37,140 bases of DNA from an uncultured Eubacterium sp. Lineage in GTDB: Bacteria > Bacillota > Clostridia > Lachnospirales > Lachnospiraceae. The notes beneath the pieces are model-generated. The model saw nothing but the letters and a program-made list of their open reading frames with translations. It ran no database searches and was not told where the DNA came from. Shown here piece after piece: positions 34,679-37,140 of this stretch. Location of the stretch: assembly GCA_910580075.1 (NCBI GenBank), contig CAJTVR010000045.1, positions 1 through 37,140 of the forward strand. Reading direction: 5' to 3'. The position numbers and the translations under genes were made by a program. Each line of letters begins with the position of its first letter. The stretch's first letter is position 1.

Positions 34679-34900
34679 ATGAGAAACTGTTATCAGCCCG
34701 CCGGACGAAACAGCATTCCGTATGCTGCACAGCCGGCCGGATGTTCCAATGCCGTTGACTGCACCTGCTATCTTGCAATCTCTACTGTACCCTGGCAGCA
34801 GTTTACCAATTCTTACGAACCGGAACAGGCATTCCGCACAGGCACCATATTCCCGGAACTTGACAAACCATTTCTTGGAAGGAGCGTGATGCGTTCATGA
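34679..34900 (+). CDS. cotJA: Spore-coat-associated protein CotJA
   Basis: A 73-residue CotJA protein, which helps place CotJC in the inner spore coat. The family end is clear: LAISTVPWQQFTNSYEPEQA followed by GTIFPELDKPFLG. The start at 34679 (MRNCYQPAG...) has CAGGAG 6 bases upstream; the longer frame from 34622 would begin before the promoter. The stop overlaps the cotJB start (ATGA at 34897-34900). Confidence 0.9.
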   Translation: MRNCYQPAGRNSIPYAAQPAGCSNAVDCTCYLAISTVPWQQFTNSYEPEQAFRTGTIFPELDKPFLGRSVMRS

Positions 34901-35160
34901 ACCAGTTAAAAAACCGCCAGGAACTATTTTCCTGGATTAACAAAGTCAGCTTTATGGCGTATGATATGGCGCTTTACCTTGACACACACCCGGATGACCA
35001 GCAGGCACTGGAATTCTTTCAAAAATACAGCCAGCTGCGGCGTCAGGCACTGGCCGCATATGCGTCCCAGTACGGCCCTTTAAATATGGACGTCACTCAA
35101 AACGACGACCACTGGTACTGGGCATCACAGCCATGGCCTTGGGAAGGAGGTTACTGCTAA
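34897..35160 (+). CDS. cotJB: Spore coat protein CotJB
   Basis: An 87-residue CotJB protein. Family blocks are FSWINKVSFMAYDMALYLDT and HPDDQQALEFFQKYSQLR, with the Trp-rich end HWYWASQPWPWEGGYC. It overlaps cotJA by 4 bases, and its TAA directly touches the cotJC ATG. It is made in the mother cell with CotJA and CotJC as a coat layer. Confidence 0.92.
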   Translation: MNQLKNRQELFSWINKVSFMAYDMALYLDTHPDDQQALEFFQKYSQLRRQALAAYASQYGPLNMDVTQNDDHWYWASQPWPWEGGYC

Positions 35161-35349
35161 ATGTGGAATTATGAGAAAAGACTGCAATATCCCGTAAATA
35201 TATCTACGCCAAATCCAAAAATTGCACAGGTTATTTTAACACAGTTTGGAGGTCCTGACGGGGAACTGTCCGCTTCCATGCGCTATCTGGCGCAGCGCTA
35301 CTCTATGCCGTTTCGTGAAGTAGCGGGGCTTTTGACAGATATAGGTACG
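35161..35349 (+). pseudogene. cotJC: CotJC manganese-catalase-like spore coat protein, interrupted after about 63 codons
   Basis: Codons 1-63 match CotJC: MWNYEKRLQYPVN, FGGPDGELSASMRYLAQRYS and LLTDIGT. CotJC normally runs to about 190 residues and goes on with a segment like EELAHLE that supplies metal ligands. Here, after IGT (35347-35349), the frame reads KAPEMFQKRHQ, without similarity, and ends at 35493 inside antisense recombinase sequence. Only the first ligand (E35 in GPDGE) is kept. AAGGAGG precedes the start. The gene is cut by a mobile element; the 3' part should lie beyond its far end. Confidence 0.88.
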
Positions 35350-35400
35350 AAAGCCCCTGAAATGTTCCAGAAAAGACACCAGATAACAAAGCCGTTTCAT
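35341..35400. other. Probable attachment-site junction in cotJC
   Basis: The shift from CotJC coding to foreign sequence falls at about 35341-35352. Only about 50 bases separate it from the recombinase stop at 35401. Large serine recombinase genes usually lie at the very edge of their element with the attachment core just outside, so the core likely lies near ATAGGTACGAAAG. The exact crossover cannot be fixed without the other end. Confidence 0.55.
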
Positions 35401-36864
35401 TTATGTTTTAACAGCTGTGCAGCTCCATTTAAATGGGAGCAGTTTCAGATACACATCAATATGGTCTTTGTCATTTACGACCATTTTATCTAAGATTTCT
35501 TTGTAAAAGTCATCTTCGTATTCCACCCCGTCTACAAGTCTGTTAACCGCTTCTGTAATTTTACTGATAAGCTCCTGCTGGCGTACAATCTGTTTTTTTT
35601 GCTTATCAGTGCTGCCTATAACGGACTGCAGCCTGGCAGTCTCATGATCACATTCAGCCCTTGCTGCTGTAAATTCATCTTTAGTAATATCGCCAGACAT
35701 ATAAAGGTCTATCAGTTTCTTACGCTTTCCTTCAATTGTCTTCATCTGTAATTCCAGCTTCCCGAAATCTGTACCTGCGGTGTCCAATGCAATCACCGGC
35801 TTAATAATAGAAATTAAATGATCTGCGATTTTCTTCTTATTATATTTTAAACTCCTTATCACAAGATGCATAATACAGACTGCATCTTCGTTACGTATGC
35901 CCAGTCCCCTGCATCCGGCCGGATTTCCTGCTTTGTCAATATGCGGACTTCCATTTTTTACAGCTTCCAGACACCGCCATGCCTGATAACGGCTTCCATT
36001 TGTCCGGGTTTTATACCGTGCCACATAGCTGGAACCACAGCATCCGCATTTAATTTTGCCAGAGAAAGGATAACGGCTGCTATATTTTGATTTCCCCTCC
36101 TGTGAAAGTGATTTTTTGTCTAAAATACGGTTTGCCCTGTCAAACAGTTCACGGGAAATGATCGGCTCATGATGGTCTTTCATTATCACAAAATCCTCTT
36201 CTCCATGGTTATATTTCTTTTCATGAGATAAAAAATCCGGCGTATAGGTTTTCTTCTGCACCAGATCACCACAGTATTTTTCATTACGGATAATACGCAG
36301 AATGACTGTATTCTGCCACTCTTTCGCCCGCATGGGCTTAATGTTGTTCTCCTGAAGCTCACGGGCAATCACATGAGACCCTTTGCCCTCCTCTGCAAAC
36401 TTATGAAAGATAAGACGCACAATTTTTGCCCCTTCTTCATTAATATACATTTTTCCATCTTTCACATCATAGCCAAGCATACTGCGCCCGAACACAACTC
36501 CCTGCTCCATCCGGCGTTTCTGCCCCCATTTCACACGCTCGGAAGTCTTGCGGCTTTCTTCCTGTGCAATGGAGGACATGATAGCAAGGCGAAGTTCTGC
36601 ATCTCCGTCTAAAGTATTGATGTTATCATTCATAAAGATCACACCTACTCCGTACTTTTTAAGGTCGCGGGTATAAAATATGCTGTCAAGGGTATTTCTG
36701 GCAAAGCGGGAAATTTCTTTTGTTATAATTAAATCAAAATCACCGGTTTTTGCAGATGCTATCATGCGGTTAAATGCTTTGCGTTTTTTTGTATTTGTGC
36801 CAGAGATGCCTTCATCTATGTAAACGCTGTCTTTGATACAATTTGATTTTTCCTTAAACTCCAT
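35401..36864 (-). CDS. Large serine recombinase, N-terminal catalytic segment missing
   Basis: A 487-residue frame of the large serine recombinase/resolvase family. It begins in the middle of the resolvase domain (VYIDEGISGTNTKKRKAFNR, then LIITKEISRFARNTLDSIFY). The recombinase domain follows (EGAKIVRLIFHKF, NEKYCGDLVQKKTY), then a zinc ribbon (CGCCGSSYVARY...WRC...C) and a coiled coil (about 370-450). The first 35-50 residues with the YxRVS motif and catalytic Ser are absent: in frame, a TAA lies three codons before this ATG, which has no ribosome site. So as seen here it cannot cut DNA. It points tail-on into cotJC. Confidence 0.88.
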   Translation of the reverse strand: MEFKEKSNCIKDSVYIDEGISGTNTKKRKAFNRMIASAKTGDFDLIITKEISRFARNTLDSIFYTRDLKKYGVGVIFMNDNINTLDGDAELRLAIMSSIAQEESRKTSERVKWGQKRRMEQGVVFGRSMLGYDVKDGKMYINEEGAKIVRLIFHKFAEEGKGSHVIARELQENNIKPMRAKEWQNTVILRIIRNEKYCGDLVQKKTYTPDFLSHEKKYNHGEEDFVIMKDHHEPIISRELFDRANRILDKKSLSQEGKSKYSSRYPFSGKIKCGCCGSSYVARYKTRTNGSRYQAWRCLEAVKNGSPHIDKAGNPAGCRGLGIRNEDAVCIMHLVIRSLKYNKKKIADHLISIIKPVIALDTAGTDFGKLELQMKTIEGKRKKLIDLYMSGDITKDEFTAARAECDHETARLQSVIGSTDKQKKQIVRQQELISKITEAVNRLVDGVEYEDDFYKEILDKMVVNDKDHIDVYLKLLPFKWSCTAVKT

Positions 36865-36940
36865 GATTTTTTACCGATACCCCGCGATTTTTTATCATAC
36901 TCCATGATTTTTCCTATACCCCGTGATTTTTCCGCAGGAG
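36861..36940. repeat. Four imperfect 19-21-bp tandem repeats at the recombinase break point
   Basis: Units of the type CCRYGATTTTT-ATAC start at 36861, 36882, 36902 and 36921. The first unit covers the first codon of the truncated recombinase. They lie between it and the terminator of the next recombinase. They could be binding sites of a regulator or of an integrase, or slippage products at a junction. Confidence 0.7.
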
Positions 36941-36946
36941 GCATGG

Positions 36947-36985
36947 AAAAATCCCCCGGAGCCGTTTTCTTTCCTGCTCCGGGGG
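36947..36985 (-). terminator. Intrinsic terminator after the second recombinase
   Basis: CCCCCGGAGC (36953-36962) pairs with GCTCCGGGGG (36976-36985), a perfect 10-bp stem with a 13-base loop. On the minus strand it is followed by ATTTTT. It lies 9 bases after the stop at 36995. Confidence 0.88.
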
Positions 36986-36994
36986 ACTATATTC

Positions 36995-37140
36995 TCATGC
37001 CTTTATCTCCATCCCGTTCTTGAAGGCGAAGCGGATGTCCTCCCTGCTGTACACCGCGGCGTACTCCACAAGGCTGTACCAGTCATCCTCGTTAAATGCC
37101 GTGAGCGGGCCGTCCAGCTTTTCCAGGGCGGAAACAAACC
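36995..37140 (-). CDS. C-terminal end of a second serine recombinase (cut by window edge)
   Basis: The last 47 codons of a gene, ending at a TGA (36995-36997). The protein end reads FVSALEKLDGPLTAFNEDDW, then SLVEYAAVYSREDIRFAFKN and GMEIKA. Ends of the form 'WxxLVexxxVYsxedIxFxFKnGxEI' are typical of serine recombinases of conjugative elements in gut Firmicutes. The DNA is GC-rich (37 of 60 G+C at 37021-37080) compared with the truncated recombinase (26 of 60 at 36121-36180, selected lines), so it comes from a different source. Family call from this short end is moderate. Confidence 0.6.
   Translation of the reverse strand, partial: FVSALEKLDGPLTAFNEDDWYSLVEYAAVYSREDIRFAFKNGMEIKA

Overview
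The window comes from an anaerobic, motile, spore-forming clostridium, most likely a Lachnospiraceae member. The evidence is a long Clostridia-type flagellar operon, the comM-dprA-topA-codY order, a multi-ferredoxin [FeFe]-hydrogenase, a SigK-type sigma factor and the spore-coat operon cotJABC. Almost all genes lie on the minus strand; only rluA and the cotJ genes lie on the plus strand.

1-16350 (minus): one flagellar operon, read from a promoter near 16240: flgB, flgC, fliE, fliF, fliG, fliH, fliI, fliJ, motE/ylxF, fliK, flgD, a TIGR02530-type gene, flgE, flbD/swrD, motA, motB, fliL, fliM (cut by the window edge). It builds the rod, MS ring, switch, export ATPase complex, hook and stator. 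GC-rich hairpins flank the hook gene flgE.

16353-22425 (minus): comM, dprA, topA, codY (DNA uptake and processing, supercoiling, nutrient-sensing repressor). CodY-box-like sequences sit in the codY promoter region, over the flagellar promoter and before a later GH13-like gene, so a small CodY circuit can be read inside the window.

22430-26620 (minus): a plastic, AT-rich region. It holds a frameshifted 3' remnant that resembles a GH38 alpha-mannosidase, then a tightly coupled trio: an Hsp90-like/histidine kinase, a stand-alone receiver and an HNH nuclease. The trio looks like a two-component-controlled nuclease, possibly anti-phage. Its kinase has lost the 5' half of its first ATPase domain exactly next to a perfect inverted repeat.

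26723-34678: sigK-like sigma factor (minus); rluA-type pseudouridine synthase (plus, apparently leaderless); a DUF5662 gene and a GH13 isoamylase-like protein with its catalytic residues replaced; four 32-bp tandem repeats at the 3' end of a UvrD/Rep helicase gene; a group-B [FeFe]-hydrogenase with a near-perfect Rex operator next to its promoter.

34679-37140: cotJA, cotJB and the 5' third of cotJC (plus) behind a mother-cell-type promoter. cotJC stops matching its family after about 63 codons, where a large serine recombinase gene runs tail-on into it. That recombinase lacks its N-terminal catalytic-serine segment. It is preceded by four 19-21-bp repeats and then the end of a second, GC-rich serine recombinase. 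I read this as nested mobile elements in a mother-cell spore gene, comparable in logic to the sigK 'skin' and spsM/SP-beta elements.
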